Assembly: GCF_039543825.1 (NCBI RefSeq)
Contig: NZ_BAABKM010000001.1
Coordinates: 186,001-250,000 of the forward strand
DNA length: 64,000 bases
DNA from: Nocardioides conyzicola
GTDB lineage: Bacteria; Actinomycetota; Actinomycetes; Propionibacteriales; Nocardioidaceae
Direction of reading: 5' to 3'
Part shown: one piece after another, positions 8,943-18,236 of the stretch
How the letters are laid out: every line of letters begins with the position of its first letter
Position numbering within the stretch: position 1 is the first letter of the stretch
Translations under genes and position numbers: made by a program
Notes under the pieces: generated by a model
What the model was told of the DNA's origin: nothing
Databases searched by the model: none
What the model saw: only the letters and a program-made list of their open reading frames with translations

Positions 8943-9719
8943 ATGGACCCGACGCCTACGAGTGCCACGCTGTCCGACGAGGCATTGGTCGAGCTGGTCG
9001 CGATGCTCCCTGCCGTCGACAGCGTCGAGCTGAAGCTCTGCGTCCCGGACGGCGGCCGACGGTCGGCCGTGGCCGCGCTCCGGCTCGATCCGCTGCAGGC
9101 GGAGCTGCGGCAGGCCGTGTTCTTCGACACCGCCGACCTGGCGCTGGACCGGTGCGGCGTCGTCCTCCGAGCCCGGCGGATCCGTGACAAGCCCGGCGAC
9201 ACCGTCGTCAAGATCCGTCCGATCCAGCCCGAGGCGGTGCCGCAGGCCCTCCGCGACGAGCCCGGCTTCTCGCTCGAGGTCGACGCGCTACCAGGAGGGT
9301 TCACCTGCTCCGGCTCCATGCGGCACCACGCGACCGACGCCGACGTCCGGTCCGTGATGCAGGGTGCCCAGTCCGTCCGCACGCTGCTCTCCCGACCCCA
9401 ACGACGCCTGTACGCCGCCCACGTCGGCGACGACGGACCTCGGCTCGATCGGCTCAGCGTCCTGGGTCCCATCACCATCATGAAGCTGAAGTGGAGGCCG
9501 CCGGACGTCAGCCGTCGATTCGTCGCCGAGCTGTGGCTCTTCCCTGACGGCGGTCGGACCCTCGAGCTGTCCACCAAGTGCGCTCCTGGTGACGCCTTCG
9601 CCGCCGCGGCGGAGGCCAAGGCGTTCCTGATCTCGCACGGGATCGACCTGACCGCGGAGCAACAGACCAAGACGCGCGCCGCCTTGGCGTTCTTCTCGCT
9701 CGAGCTCGCTCGTCCCTAG
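8943..9719 (+). CDS. CYTH-domain protein
   Basis: A 258-residue protein with a CYTH-like triphosphate tunnel fold. VELKLCV near residue 28 corresponds to the ExExK-type motif in reduced form. FFDTADLALDRCGVVLRARR follows, the usual second strand pair with its substrate-binding arginines, and KIRPI supplies further basic residues. CYTH proteins act on triphosphorylated substrates such as inorganic triphosphate or thiamine triphosphate. The incomplete first motif makes catalysis uncertain. There is no CHAD domain, which is often fused or adjacent. It stands alone between divergent and downstream genes. Confidence 0.7.
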   Translation: MDPTPTSATLSDEALVELVAMLPAVDSVELKLCVPDGGRRSAVAALRLDPLQAELRQAVFFDTADLALDRCGVVLRARRIRDKPGDTVVKIRPIQPEAVPQALRDEPGFSLEVDALPGGFTCSGSMRHHATDADVRSVMQGAQSVRTLLSRPQRRLYAAHVGDDGPRLDRLSVLGPITIMKLKWRPPDVSRRFVAELWLFPDGGRTLELSTKCAPGDAFAAAAEAKAFLISHGIDLTAEQQTKTRAALAFFSLELARP

Positions 9720-9830
9720 ATCGCACCCGACCAGCTGACCCCGCCGAGGGCGAACTGTTCACAAGTCGCTCGGCTGTCCGTTGGCGCGGCATTTCCCCGG
9801 TGTTCCCCAGGTCTCGACACAGTCCCTGGT

Positions 9831-11945
9831 GTGCTGGCAGTCGGTGAGTCGCTGCTGACGGGGACCCGGCAGGCCCCGGACCCGGTCCCGGTTGGCGCGG
9901 CGACTCCGCGCGTGGCTGCACCGCCCCGCTTCCTGGTGTGGGTCAGCGTCGGGCTCGTGGTCGCGGGCACCGTGATGGCCGTGGTCGGCGCGTTGCGCAC
10001 CGGCGTCTCCTGGGACGAGCCCTTCCACGTGATGCGGCTCCGCAACTTCTTCGAGCACGGGTGGTTCAGCGTCGACTGGTCCACCGAGACCGGCGGATCG
10101 ACCGCGGGCGACAACAACACGCTGGTCTACGGGCCGGTCGCGATGCTGCTGCTGCACGGCCTGTGCGTCCTCGTGGGCGTCGACGGCTGGCACACCGTCT
10201 CGACCACACCGACGGCGTACGACGTGCGCCACCTCGGCGTCGTCCTGATCGGTCTCGCCGGGACGGCCGCCGCGGCGGGGATCACGCGGGTCCTGCTCGG
10301 GTCGTGGCGCTGGGCCGTGCTGACGGCTGCGGCACTGCTGGCGCTGCCGATGTGGACCGGCCACCTCATGTTCAACGTCAAGGACGTGCCCGTCGCCACC
10401 GGCTACACCCTGATGACGCTGGCCCTCGTCGCCATGGTCTCCCCGGCGCCCGGCCGTCAGCTGCTGCGCGTCGCCGGCCTCGTCGCCGGCATCACGCTCA
10501 TGGTCGGCACCCGCCCGGCGATGGCGTCCGCGGTCCTGGTGGCCGTGGCGCTGCTGGTCGGTGGCGCCCTGCTCGCTCGCTCCCACGGTGGACAGCGACC
10601 GGCGACCGGCGAGGCGGTGGCCGGTGCCACCATGGCGGGCGCCCTGCTCGCCGTCGTCTACCCGCACGTCTTCCTGCATCCCCTCCTGCTCCTCGGGTCG
10701 GTCCGGCAGTCGGCGAGCTTCCGCGACAACGATGCCTCCGGCTACACCTACGTCCCGTTCCACCTGGCCACCCAGTTCCCCCTGCTCCTCCAGGCCCTGT
10801 TCGTCGTCGGGCTCTGGTCGGCGGTCACCGTCATCGCGCGGAGCCGGCGCGTCGATCCCGCGAGGGCCACCCGCCTGGCGCTCGTCGTGGCCCAGGTCAC
10901 CGTCCTGCCCCTCGTCGCCGTGGCGAAGAACTCCGACCTCTACAACGGGCTGCGCCAGCTGCTCTTCGCCTCGCCGGCGTGGGCGGTCCTGGTGACGATC
11001 GGCCTGGCTCACCTGCTGGCGTGGGGCGCTCTGCGTCGCCGTACGGGACTGGTCGGCGGTCTGGCCGCCGTCGCCCTCCTCGTGCCGATGGCCGACCAGG
11101 CGACGCTCTTCCCCTACCAGTACAGCTACTTCAACGTCGCGTTCGACGCGACCGGGGGCCACGCCCAGACCGACTACTGGCGCACGAGCGTCCCCGAGCT
11201 CCTGCCCGGCATCCCGACGGATGGTCAGCTGGTCTGCGGGCCGACGCGGTCCACCCAGCTCGGGGCGCCGGCCGGCAGCCCCGGAGCACGTGGCGTCGGT
11301 GCGGAGGCGATGCTGGCGGGCCGGTACTCCTCCGACAGCAGCGTCGACTGCCGCACGGACCCGCTCGGGCCGCTGGCGCCCGTCTGGCGTGCCGATGGCC
11401 TGCCGGTCGACGACCTGCTGCCGCACGACGAGTTCTACGTCGTCATCGACCGCGACCACCCGCTGCCGAGGAACTGCGCCGAGATCGCCGCGGTGACCCG
11501 TCACCGGCACTGGCGCACGGTCGCGATGACGTACGTCGCCCGCTGCCGCCTCGCTCCGCAGCCCCTCGTCGGGACCGTGGCGTTCACCCACGCGGACGGG
11601 GAGAACATGCTGCCGCGGCTGTGGGCCTACGCCCCCGAGGGGTGGGTCATGCGCGAGAGCGCGACGGCCATCGACGCGGCCGCCGACGCCGCGAGCCTGA
11701 CCTTCCGGGCACCGTCCGCGTGCGCCGAGACGGCGTGCGCGCTGGTCCTCGACGCAGACGCGCCCGCCGACCTCGGTGCGGCCGTGAACGACATGCCGGC
11801 CGCGGTCGACGTCGACCGCGGCGGCGTCAGCGTCGTCCTCCCGTCCGGCACCGCCGACACCTGGGTCACCTTCACGAGCACGTCCGGAGCGCCACTCGGT
11901 CTCCGGGTCCGCAGCATGCGAGCGGTCCCCTCCGGGACCGGCTAG
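9831..11945 (+). CDS. GT-C type glycosyltransferase (copy 1 of a tandem pair)
   Basis: A 704-residue protein with an N-terminal GT-C fold of about 10-11 membrane segments and a roughly 270-residue C-terminal extracytoplasmic domain. The first outer loop carries WDEPFHVMRL, where the acidic pair matches the metal- or lipid-phosphate-binding D/E motif of GT-C enzymes that use polyprenyl-phosphate sugars. FNVKDVPVATG and SDLYNGLRQLLF are shared almost unchanged with the protein at 12873-14906. GTG start; no strong RBS seen. The sugar and acceptor are unknown. A DPM1-like donor synthase follows at once, which fits a polyprenyl-phosphate-sugar donor. Confidence 0.82.
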   Translation: MLAVGESLLTGTRQAPDPVPVGAATPRVAAPPRFLVWVSVGLVVAGTVMAVVGALRTGVSWDEPFHVMRLRNFFEHGWFSVDWSTETGGSTAGDNNTLVYGPVAMLLLHGLCVLVGVDGWHTVSTTPTAYDVRHLGVVLIGLAGTAAAAGITRVLLGSWRWAVLTAAALLALPMWTGHLMFNVKDVPVATGYTLMTLALVAMVSPAPGRQLLRVAGLVAGITLMVGTRPAMASAVLVAVALLVGGALLARSHGGQRPATGEAVAGATMAGALLAVVYPHVFLHPLLLLGSVRQSASFRDNDASGYTYVPFHLATQFPLLLQALFVVGLWSAVTVIARSRRVDPARATRLALVVAQVTVLPLVAVAKNSDLYNGLRQLLFASPAWAVLVTIGLAHLLAWGALRRRTGLVGGLAAVALLVPMADQATLFPYQYSYFNVAFDATGGHAQTDYWRTSVPELLPGIPTDGQLVCGPTRSTQLGAPAGSPGARGVGAEAMLAGRYSSDSSVDCRTDPLGPLAPVWRADGLPVDDLLPHDEFYVVIDRDHPLPRNCAEIAAVTRHRHWRTVAMTYVARCRLAPQPLVGTVAFTHADGENMLPRLWAYAPEGWVMRESATAIDAAADAASLTFRAPSACAETACALVLDADAPADLGAAVNDMPAAVDVDRGGVSVVLPSGTADTWVTFTSTSGAPLGLRVRSMRAVPSGTG

Positions 11946-11955
11946 GAGACATCGA

Positions 11956-12876
11956 ATGTCTACCAACCTCTGGGTCGTCGTCCCAGCCCTCGACGAGGCC
12001 GAGAACCTCGTGGTGGTCGTGCCGCGCATCCTCAACGAGCTGGTGCTCCTCGACGTGAAGGGCCACGTCCTGGTCGTCGACGACGGGTCGACCGACAAGA
12101 CCCGTGAGGTGGTCTCGGACCTCGCCGACCGGCACGCCGAGGTCCGGCTGGTCTCCCTGGGTCGCAACATGGGCAAGGCCACCGCCCTGCGCCGCGGGTT
12201 CGAGGAGGCGCTCGCCGAGGGCGCCGAGGTGGTCGTGATGATGGACGCCGACGGCCAGGACGACCCCGCCGAGCTGCCGCTCCTCCTGGCCCGGCTCGAC
12301 GACGGCGCCGACCTCGTCACCGGCGCCCGGACGGTGCGCAACGACCGCTTCGTGAAGCGCAACACGTCCAAGCTCTACAACGCCGCCACGGCACGCCTCT
12401 CCGGCGCCCCGGGCAAGGACTTCAACTCCGGCTTCAAGGTGATGCGTGCGGACGTGGCCCGTCACGCCTCGCCGATGCTGTACGGCGAGCTGCACCGCTA
12501 CCTCACCGTCGTGGCCCACTGGCTGGGCTACCGCGTGGCCGAGGTCAGCGTCCAGCACCACGAGCGGCTGCACGGCAAGACGAAGTACGGCCTCGCTCGC
12601 TTCTGGCGCGGCTTCGTGGACCTGCTCACCGTGCGGTTCCTGATGACCTACGAGAGCCGGCCGTCGCACCTCTTCAGCGGGCTGGGCCTGGCGAGCATGG
12701 CGGCCGGCGGTCTGGCCCTCGCGTACCTCTTCGTCGAGAAGGTGTCGGGGGCGGCCATCGGCGGTCGCCCGCTGCTGATCGCCGCCGTGGTCCTCGCGCT
12801 CGGCGGCCTCCAGCTGGTGCTGTTCGGCCTGCTCGCCGAGCTCCAGGTCTACTCGCGGCAGCGCGAGCGCGTGTGA
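11956..12876 (+). CDS. GT2 glycosyltransferase, polyprenyl-phosphate sugar synthase-like (DPM1/GtrB type)
   Basis: A 306-residue protein. The N-terminal GT2 fold has VVVPALDEAENL, VVDDGSTD and the metal-binding DADGQDDP, and the acceptor part has GFKVMRADV and HERLHGKTKYG. Two C-terminal membrane segments (about residues 233-255 and 268-292) match the GtrB/ArnC group, which loads a nucleotide sugar onto polyprenyl phosphate at the inner membrane face. RBS AGGAGA, ATG start. It is flanked by two GT-C enzymes that need such a donor and overlaps the second one as GTGA. Confidence 0.9.
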   Translation: MSTNLWVVVPALDEAENLVVVVPRILNELVLLDVKGHVLVVDDGSTDKTREVVSDLADRHAEVRLVSLGRNMGKATALRRGFEEALAEGAEVVVMMDADGQDDPAELPLLLARLDDGADLVTGARTVRNDRFVKRNTSKLYNAATARLSGAPGKDFNSGFKVMRADVARHASPMLYGELHRYLTVVAHWLGYRVAEVSVQHHERLHGKTKYGLARFWRGFVDLLTVRFLMTYESRPSHLFSGLGLASMAAGGLALAYLFVEKVSGAAIGGRPLLIAAVVLALGGLQLVLFGLLAELQVYSRQRERV

Positions 12877-14906
12877 GGCAACCACCCCGGATCCTGGTCG
12901 CGGTCGGCGTGGTCGTCCTCGCCACCACCACGGTGCTCGCCGTGCTCGGCGCCCTCCGGGCCGGGGTCACCACGGACGAGCCCATCCACGTGATGCGGCT
13001 GCGGAACTTCTTCGACACCGGCTGGTACGCACTCGACTGGGACTTCGGCGGCGCCGGCCCGGGGGGGGACGGCACCAACACCTACGTCTACGCCCCGGTC
13101 ACGATGCTGGTGCTGCACGCCTGGTCGGTGCTCTGGGGCGTGGAGGGGTGGCACGACGTCTCCACGACCTCGCACGCGTACGACGTACGCCACCTCGGCG
13201 TCGTCGTGATCGGGCTCGTCGGCGTGGCCGCCGTCGCGGCGATCGGCCGCCTGGTGCTCGGGAGCTGGCGCTGGGGCGTCGTCGCCGCGGCCGTGCTCGC
13301 CGCCACCCCCCTCTGGACCGGGCACGAGATGTTCAACGTCAAGGACGTCCCCGTCGCCACCGGGCACACCCTGGTCACGCTCGGGCTGCTGCTCCACCTG
13401 CGGGACGTGCCCGCGTCCCGGCTGCGCCGGGTCGCCCGGGCCGGCTGCCTGGCGGCGGGACTGGTGCTGACCCTCGGCACCCGACCGGGCATGTGGTCGG
13501 GCCTGTCGGTCGCCTTCGCGGTCGCGGTCGTGGGGATCCTCGTGGTCTCCGCCAGCAGGCGCGTCGCTGCCGTCGCCCTGACGGAGGTCGCGGGGACGTG
13601 CGTCCTCGCCGCGGCGGCCCTCGTGGCCATCTACCCCCATCTCTTCGCCTCGCCGCTGCGCGCGCTGCCGCGCACCAGCGAGTCGTCCTCCAGCTTCATG
13701 GCCGGGGAGAGGTCCGACCGTCTCTACGTGCCGCGTCACCTCGTCGAGGACCTGCCCACGCTGCTGACGCTCTTCGCGCTGCTCGGGTCGGCGCTGGCCG
13801 TCGGGGCGCTGCTGCGCCGGCGACCCGGCGACGGCGTACGCACCGCGCGGCTCGCCGTCGTGGGCGCCCAGGCGTTCACCCTGCCCGTGGTCGCGGTCGT
13901 GCTGGGCTCCGACCTCTACCACGGCCTGCGTCAGCTGCTCTTCGCGATCCCGGCGCTCGCCGTGCTGGCGACGTACGGCGTCGCCTGGCTGTGCGAGCGC
14001 CCCCGGCTGAGCCCGCGGGCGGTCGTGCTGGTCGCCGGGCTGGCGCTGGTGCTGCCGACCGTCGACCAGGTCACCCTGCAGCCCTACCAGACGACGTACG
14101 TCAACCTCGCGACCGACGTCCTCGTCGGCAGCCGTGCCGACGACCTGCGCCCGGGTGGCGACTACTGGCGCGTCAGCATCCCCGAGCTGACCGCCCGCGC
14201 CACCCTCGACCACCAGCTGCTGTGCAAGGCGACCATCGACCCGGACACCGACCTCGCCTACCCCTTCGCCAACGGCGGCGAGGCCTTCTCCACCAGCCGG
14301 AGCACCGACTGCAGGGAGGAGCCCAACGGCCCCCTCGCGCCGGTGCGGCTGCCCGTCGTGCGCGAGCTGCCGAGCACGGAGTACGACGCCGTCTTCATCG
14401 GCCCGCTCCCCACCAACTGCACGGCGCGGGAGGACGTCAGACGCTGGCGGCACGGCTTCGGCGTCGTGCTGAGCACCCTGGGCCGGTGCCGGGTCGACCC
14501 GGCGCCGCTGACCGCCGGCGGCGTCCGCGCCGACGACCCCGCCCTGGGCACGACGTCGCCGGGCGACCTGTGGCTCTACGCCGTCAGCGGGTGGCTGCAG
14601 TGGCCCGCCCGGACCGAGCTGACCTCCTCGGTGCCGGTCGCGGAGATCGCCTTCCGCCCGGACTCCGCCTGCGCGACCGGCTGCACGCTCGCGATCGCCG
14701 GTGCCGGCCCCGACGACCTCCTCGCGACGGTCGACGGCGCCCCGGTGCCGGTGACCCGCGACCACCCCGGTCTGCTGACGATCGACGTCACCGCGGCCCA
14801 GGCGGCCGACGACGTCTGGGTGACCCTCACGCACGACACCGACGGCCCGCCGGTGTCGATGACCGGCATCTCGCTCACCCCCCGCACGACGAAGGGACAG
14901 GCATGA
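12873..14906 (+). CDS. GT-C type glycosyltransferase (copy 2 of a tandem pair)
   Basis: A 677-residue paralogue of the protein at 9831-11945. It has the same acidic loop (TDEPIHVMRLRNFF), the same FNVKDVPVATGHTL and SDLYHGLRQLLF segments and a similar C-terminal outer domain containing DYWRVSIPEL. GTG start overlapping the GT2 stop, and the stop overlaps the methyltransferase ATG (ATGA). Loops and C-terminal domains have diverged more than the membrane core, which suggests the two enzymes use the same lipid-linked donor but different acceptors. Confidence 0.82.
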   Translation: MRQPPRILVAVGVVVLATTTVLAVLGALRAGVTTDEPIHVMRLRNFFDTGWYALDWDFGGAGPGGDGTNTYVYAPVTMLVLHAWSVLWGVEGWHDVSTTSHAYDVRHLGVVVIGLVGVAAVAAIGRLVLGSWRWGVVAAAVLAATPLWTGHEMFNVKDVPVATGHTLVTLGLLLHLRDVPASRLRRVARAGCLAAGLVLTLGTRPGMWSGLSVAFAVAVVGILVVSASRRVAAVALTEVAGTCVLAAAALVAIYPHLFASPLRALPRTSESSSSFMAGERSDRLYVPRHLVEDLPTLLTLFALLGSALAVGALLRRRPGDGVRTARLAVVGAQAFTLPVVAVVLGSDLYHGLRQLLFAIPALAVLATYGVAWLCERPRLSPRAVVLVAGLALVLPTVDQVTLQPYQTTYVNLATDVLVGSRADDLRPGGDYWRVSIPELTARATLDHQLLCKATIDPDTDLAYPFANGGEAFSTSRSTDCREEPNGPLAPVRLPVVRELPSTEYDAVFIGPLPTNCTAREDVRRWRHGFGVVLSTLGRCRVDPAPLTAGGVRADDPALGTTSPGDLWLYAVSGWLQWPARTELTSSVPVAEIAFRPDSACATGCTLAIAGAGPDDLLATVDGAPVPVTRDHPGLLTIDVTAAQAADDVWVTLTHDTDGPPVSMTGISLTPRTTKGQA

Positions 14907-15604
14907 AGAGGACGTACGTCTCCGGGGTCCGCGCGCTGCGCCGGGCCCTCGCCGCCATCGGGCTGCTCGGCCTCCTTGACCGCTGGGCGGCCCGGTCCCG
15001 CACCGGGCTGTGGCTGCGGTCCCTCCTGTCCATCTACGACCTCGAGGACCTCCTCGCGTACGACGTGCCGTGGTGGACGTTCGAGGCCTCCGACCGGGTC
15101 GCCGACTTCCTCGCCACGCGGCCGCGGGCCCGGGTCTTCGAGTGGGGGTCGGGGGCGTCGACGGTGTGGCTGTCCCGGCGCGCGGGGACGGTGACCTCCA
15201 TCGAGCACGATGCCGCGTGGGCCGAGGTCGTGGGACCGGTGCTGCCCGGCAACACCGTCGTCCGGGTGGTGCCGCCGGTCCCCGCGGCGGGTGGCGCGGG
15301 CGAGCTGTCGGCCAAGGACGGCTTCGAGGGGCTCGACTTCGGCGACTACGTCGCCGCGGTCGACGACACCGAGGGCACCTTCGACCTCGTCGTGGTCGAC
15401 GGCCGGGCCCGCAACGCGTGCTTCCGTCGCGCGGTCAGCCGGCTGGCGCCGGGCGGCGTCCTGGTCTTCGACAACGTGGACCGCCAGCGCTACCGCGACG
15501 CGATCGCGTCGTCCCCCGTCGACGTCGACGTCGAGTGGACCCGTGGGCTGACCCCCGCTCTCCCCTACCCCACCCGCACCGCTCTAGTGAGGCGCCGTGC
15601 CTGA
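14903..15604 (+). CDS. Class I SAM-dependent methyltransferase
   Basis: A 233-residue protein whose central part has the SAM-binding motif I VFEWGSGASTVWL, an acidic end to the second strand (SIEHD) and motif II FDLVVVDGRAR, then the GGVLVFDNVD segment. The layout resembles the FkbM/TylF-like methyltransferases that act on sugars. The ATG overlaps the preceding GT-C stop, and the end overlaps the next gene by 8 nt. In this operon it probably methylates the glycan made by the GT-C enzymes or its precursor. Confidence 0.82.
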   Translation: MKRTYVSGVRALRRALAAIGLLGLLDRWAARSRTGLWLRSLLSIYDLEDLLAYDVPWWTFEASDRVADFLATRPRARVFEWGSGASTVWLSRRAGTVTSIEHDAAWAEVVGPVLPGNTVVRVVPPVPAAGGAGELSAKDGFEGLDFGDYVAAVDDTEGTFDLVVVDGRARNACFRRAVSRLAPGGVLVFDNVDRQRYRDAIASSPVDVDVEWTRGLTPALPYPTRTALVRRRA

Positions 15605-16505
15605 CTCCCGCTACCTGCCGGCGCTGCGCGTGGTGTTCCTCGGCGCGGTGGTCGCCTTCGCCTGGTTCGGGCTGCGCGGCCGCTTCGACGAGGTCGGCAC
15701 CGCGCTCGGCTCCACCTCCGGCGCCGGGCTGGCCGGCGCCCTCGTGCTGGTGCTCGGGGGCCTGCTCGCCACCGGCGTGCTGTGGCGCCGGCTGATGGCG
15801 GCCGTCGGCGCGGACCTGCCGGTGACCGACGGGCTCGCGACGTTCTTCGTCGGCCAGCTGGGCAAGTACATCCCCGGGTCGGTGTGGTCGATCGGCGCCC
15901 AGGCCCAGATGGCGGGACGCCGGGCGGTCCCCCCGCGCGCCACCGTCACCGCGGGCCTGCTCTTCCTCGGCTACCACGTCGCCACCGCGGTCGTCGTCGG
16001 CACCACCGTGCTCCTCCTCGGCGGGCTGGAGTCGCCGTGGCCGTCCTGGCTGTCGGTCCTGCTGCTCGTCGGCGCGCTGGCCGGCCAGCTCCCCGCCGTC
16101 GTCCGCCGCGCCGGCGCCCGGGTCGGTGGCCGGTCGGTGTCGGTCGGTGCGACCGACACCCTGGTGACGCTCGCCCTGATGACCGTCACCTGGGCGTCGT
16201 ACGCCGCCGCCCTCGTGCTGCTCGCGCCCGGCTTCCCCTGGCCCGACCTCGTCGCCCTCGGCGGCGCGTTCGCGCTGGCGTACGCCGTCGGCGTGGTGAT
16301 CGTCCTGGCGCCGGCCGGCGTCGGCGCCCGCGACGCGCTGCTGGTGCTGCTGCTCACCCCGTTGCTCGGCGTCGCGGACGCCACCGCCCTGGCCCTGCTG
16401 GCCAGGGTCGTGCACACCGCCGCCGACGCGCTGATGGCGGCCGGCTGGTGGGTCGCCGCCCGGTCAGGCGGGCTCGAGCGTCCGCTGCCAGAGGGCAGCG
16501 CCTGA
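15597..16505 (+). CDS. LPG-synthase-TM (UPF0104) family membrane protein, flippase-like
   Basis: A 302-residue protein with about eight hydrophobic segments. FFVGQLGKYIPGSVW is the family hallmark (xxGKYIPGxxW) of the lysylphosphatidylglycerol synthetase transmembrane region, PF03706. APAGVGARDALL in the C-terminal third is also typical. Members without the C-terminal synthase domain lie beside glycolipid and teichoic-acid glycosyltransferases and are thought to move lipid intermediates. GTG start. Its 3' end overlaps the convergent phoD-like gene by 42 nt. Confidence 0.85.
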   Translation: MPDSRYLPALRVVFLGAVVAFAWFGLRGRFDEVGTALGSTSGAGLAGALVLVLGGLLATGVLWRRLMAAVGADLPVTDGLATFFVGQLGKYIPGSVWSIGAQAQMAGRRAVPPRATVTAGLLFLGYHVATAVVVGTTVLLLGGLESPWPSWLSVLLLVGALAGQLPAVVRRAGARVGGRSVSVGATDTLVTLALMTVTWASYAAALVLLAPGFPWPDLVALGGAFALAYAVGVVIVLAPAGVGARDALLVLLLTPLLGVADATALALLARVVHTAADALMAAGWWVAARSGGLERPLPEGSA

Positions 16506-18029
16506 CCCCTCGTGCAGGGTCACGGTGAGTGCCCCCGCCGGGTCGGTCTCGAGGTGCCCGAAGAACTGGTTGCCGTCGCGCGGGGACTGCCGCAGGTCCG
16601 TGTCGTTCCCCTTCGAGAAGACGACCTCCGGCCCGAAGGTCTGGTCGAGCAGCCCGTCCTTGCGCGGGAAGGTCTCGGCCGCGAGCGGGCCGGACACGAA
16701 CTCCCAGAAGGGGTCGAAGTCGGAGAACGAGGCCCGGTCGGGCGCGTAGTGGTGCGCGGCGGTGTAGTGCACGTCCGCGGTGATGAAGACGACGCCGGTG
16801 ACGCCGGCCCGCTTCCACGCGGAGAGGATCCGGGCCAGCTCCGGCTCCCGACCGGTCGGCGGACCGTCGTCGCCGTTGGACGGTCCGTCGAGGTCGTCTG
16901 CGTGGGTGGAGGGGATCGAGAGTGGCAGGTCGGCCGAGATCACCTTCCACGTCGCGCGCGAGGCGATCACCGACTCGGTGAGCCACTTCTCCTGGGCCGG
17001 GCCGAGGATGCCCTGCGACGCGTGCGTCGACGTGTCGTTGGTGCCCCGGTAGGAGCGCATGTCGAGCACGAACAGGTCGAGGTGCTGACCGCGCGGGACC
17101 TTCCGGTAGATCCGCCCGGACGCGTAGCCGTCCCCGCCCCGCTCGACGAACGTGGACACCGGCACCGGCATGTACTCCTGCCAGGCCCGGCGCCCGCGCG
17201 CGGCGAGGACGTCGCAGCGGCGCTCGGTGTAGCGGTCGTCGTCGAGCACCTCGCCGGGATACCAGTTGTTGCAGGTCTCGTGGTCGTCCCACTGCGCGAT
17301 GGTCGGCACGTCGGTGTACAGCGCCCGGACGTTCTCGTCCTGGAGCACGTAGCGCTGACGACCGCGGAACTCCTCCAGGGTCTCGGACACCTTCTCGACA
17401 CCGTCGCTGACGAGGTTGCGCCAGACGTGGCCCGACTCCTCCTGGAAGGACGCGGGGATCTCGAGGTCGGCGTAGATCGTGTCGCCGCAGTGCACGAAGA
17501 GGTCGGGCCGGGTGCGGTGGATGGCGGCGTACGTCGTCAGCCCGCCGAGCTCCTCGTTGATCCCGAAGCCCTGGCCACAGGTGTCGCCCGACCACACCAG
17601 CGAGGTCGGTGCGGCGTGGACCGGAGCGGTGCTGAAGCTGACCCGCTCGGTCTGGCCGGCGACGCCGTCGTCGCCGGTGAACGAGACGGTCGCGTCGTAC
17701 CGCCTCCCGGGCGCGAGCCCGCGCAGCTGCACCCTCCCGGTGAGGTCGGAGCGCTCGTCGACCCGGGGGCCACGCAGTGAGCGCAGCTCCCGTCCGTTGC
17801 TCTCCAGGCGCACCGACATCCGGCCGCGTCCCGACGAGCGGGCCCACAGCACGGCGGAGTCGGTGGTCACCTCGCCGGACCGCGCCCCGTGGGTGAGCGA
17901 GAGCCGTTGCCGGACCTGGCCGGGTGCGTGCCCGGGCGCCCGACCGGGCCAGCCTGCGGCGAGGAGTCCGGGCGTGGCGCCGACGCCGACGCCTGCGAAG
18001 AGGGCCGAGCGCCTACCGACGTGGGGCAT
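16464..18029 (-). CDS. phoD: PhoD-family alkaline phosphatase/phosphodiesterase, Tat-exported
   Basis: A 521-residue secreted metallo-phosphatase. The N-terminus has a twin-arginine pair followed by a hydrophobic stretch (GRRSALFAGVGVGATPGLLAAG), as expected for Tat export. Then come an Ig-like domain (VTTDSAVLWAR) and the catalytic domain with WSGDTCGQG, HCGDTIYAD, WDDHETCNNW and FITADVHY, which supply the Fe/Ca ligands of PhoD enzymes. It releases phosphate from phosphodiesters or teichoic-acid-like polymers outside the cell. It is divergent from the GT4 gene. No Pho box was recognised upstream. Confidence 0.9.
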   Translation of the reverse strand: MPHVGRRSALFAGVGVGATPGLLAAGWPGRAPGHAPGQVRQRLSLTHGARSGEVTTDSAVLWARSSGRGRMSVRLESNGRELRSLRGPRVDERSDLTGRVQLRGLAPGRRYDATVSFTGDDGVAGQTERVSFSTAPVHAAPTSLVWSGDTCGQGFGINEELGGLTTYAAIHRTRPDLFVHCGDTIYADLEIPASFQEESGHVWRNLVSDGVEKVSETLEEFRGRQRYVLQDENVRALYTDVPTIAQWDDHETCNNWYPGEVLDDDRYTERRCDVLAARGRRAWQEYMPVPVSTFVERGGDGYASGRIYRKVPRGQHLDLFVLDMRSYRGTNDTSTHASQGILGPAQEKWLTESVIASRATWKVISADLPLSIPSTHADDLDGPSNGDDGPPTGREPELARILSAWKRAGVTGVVFITADVHYTAAHHYAPDRASFSDFDPFWEFVSGPLAAETFPRKDGLLDQTFGPEVVFSKGNDTDLRQSPRDGNQFFGHLETDPAGALTVTLHEGSGAALWQRTLEPA

Positions 18030-18236
18030 GACTCGAGGTCACTGGCGACGGCTTGCCGGACCGAGACGTGCGGGTGTCGTGTCGCCCAACGTTGGATGAG
18101 CGACGGCCCCTGCCGGACAGGCGGTCCCGGAACGTCATCTGCGCGTCGACTGCCGCTCATCTGGGCGACCCCGTCGCCGCTCCGGGCGCGTCTACCTTCG
18201 CGCAACGGCGTGACCGGGAGCGAGAAGGTGGTGGAG

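Noticed and set aside
9759..12371. Long minus-strand open frame opposite the first GT-C gene and the GT2 gene
   Set aside because: It crosses two recognised genes and its own intergenic region and has no RBS or family motif.
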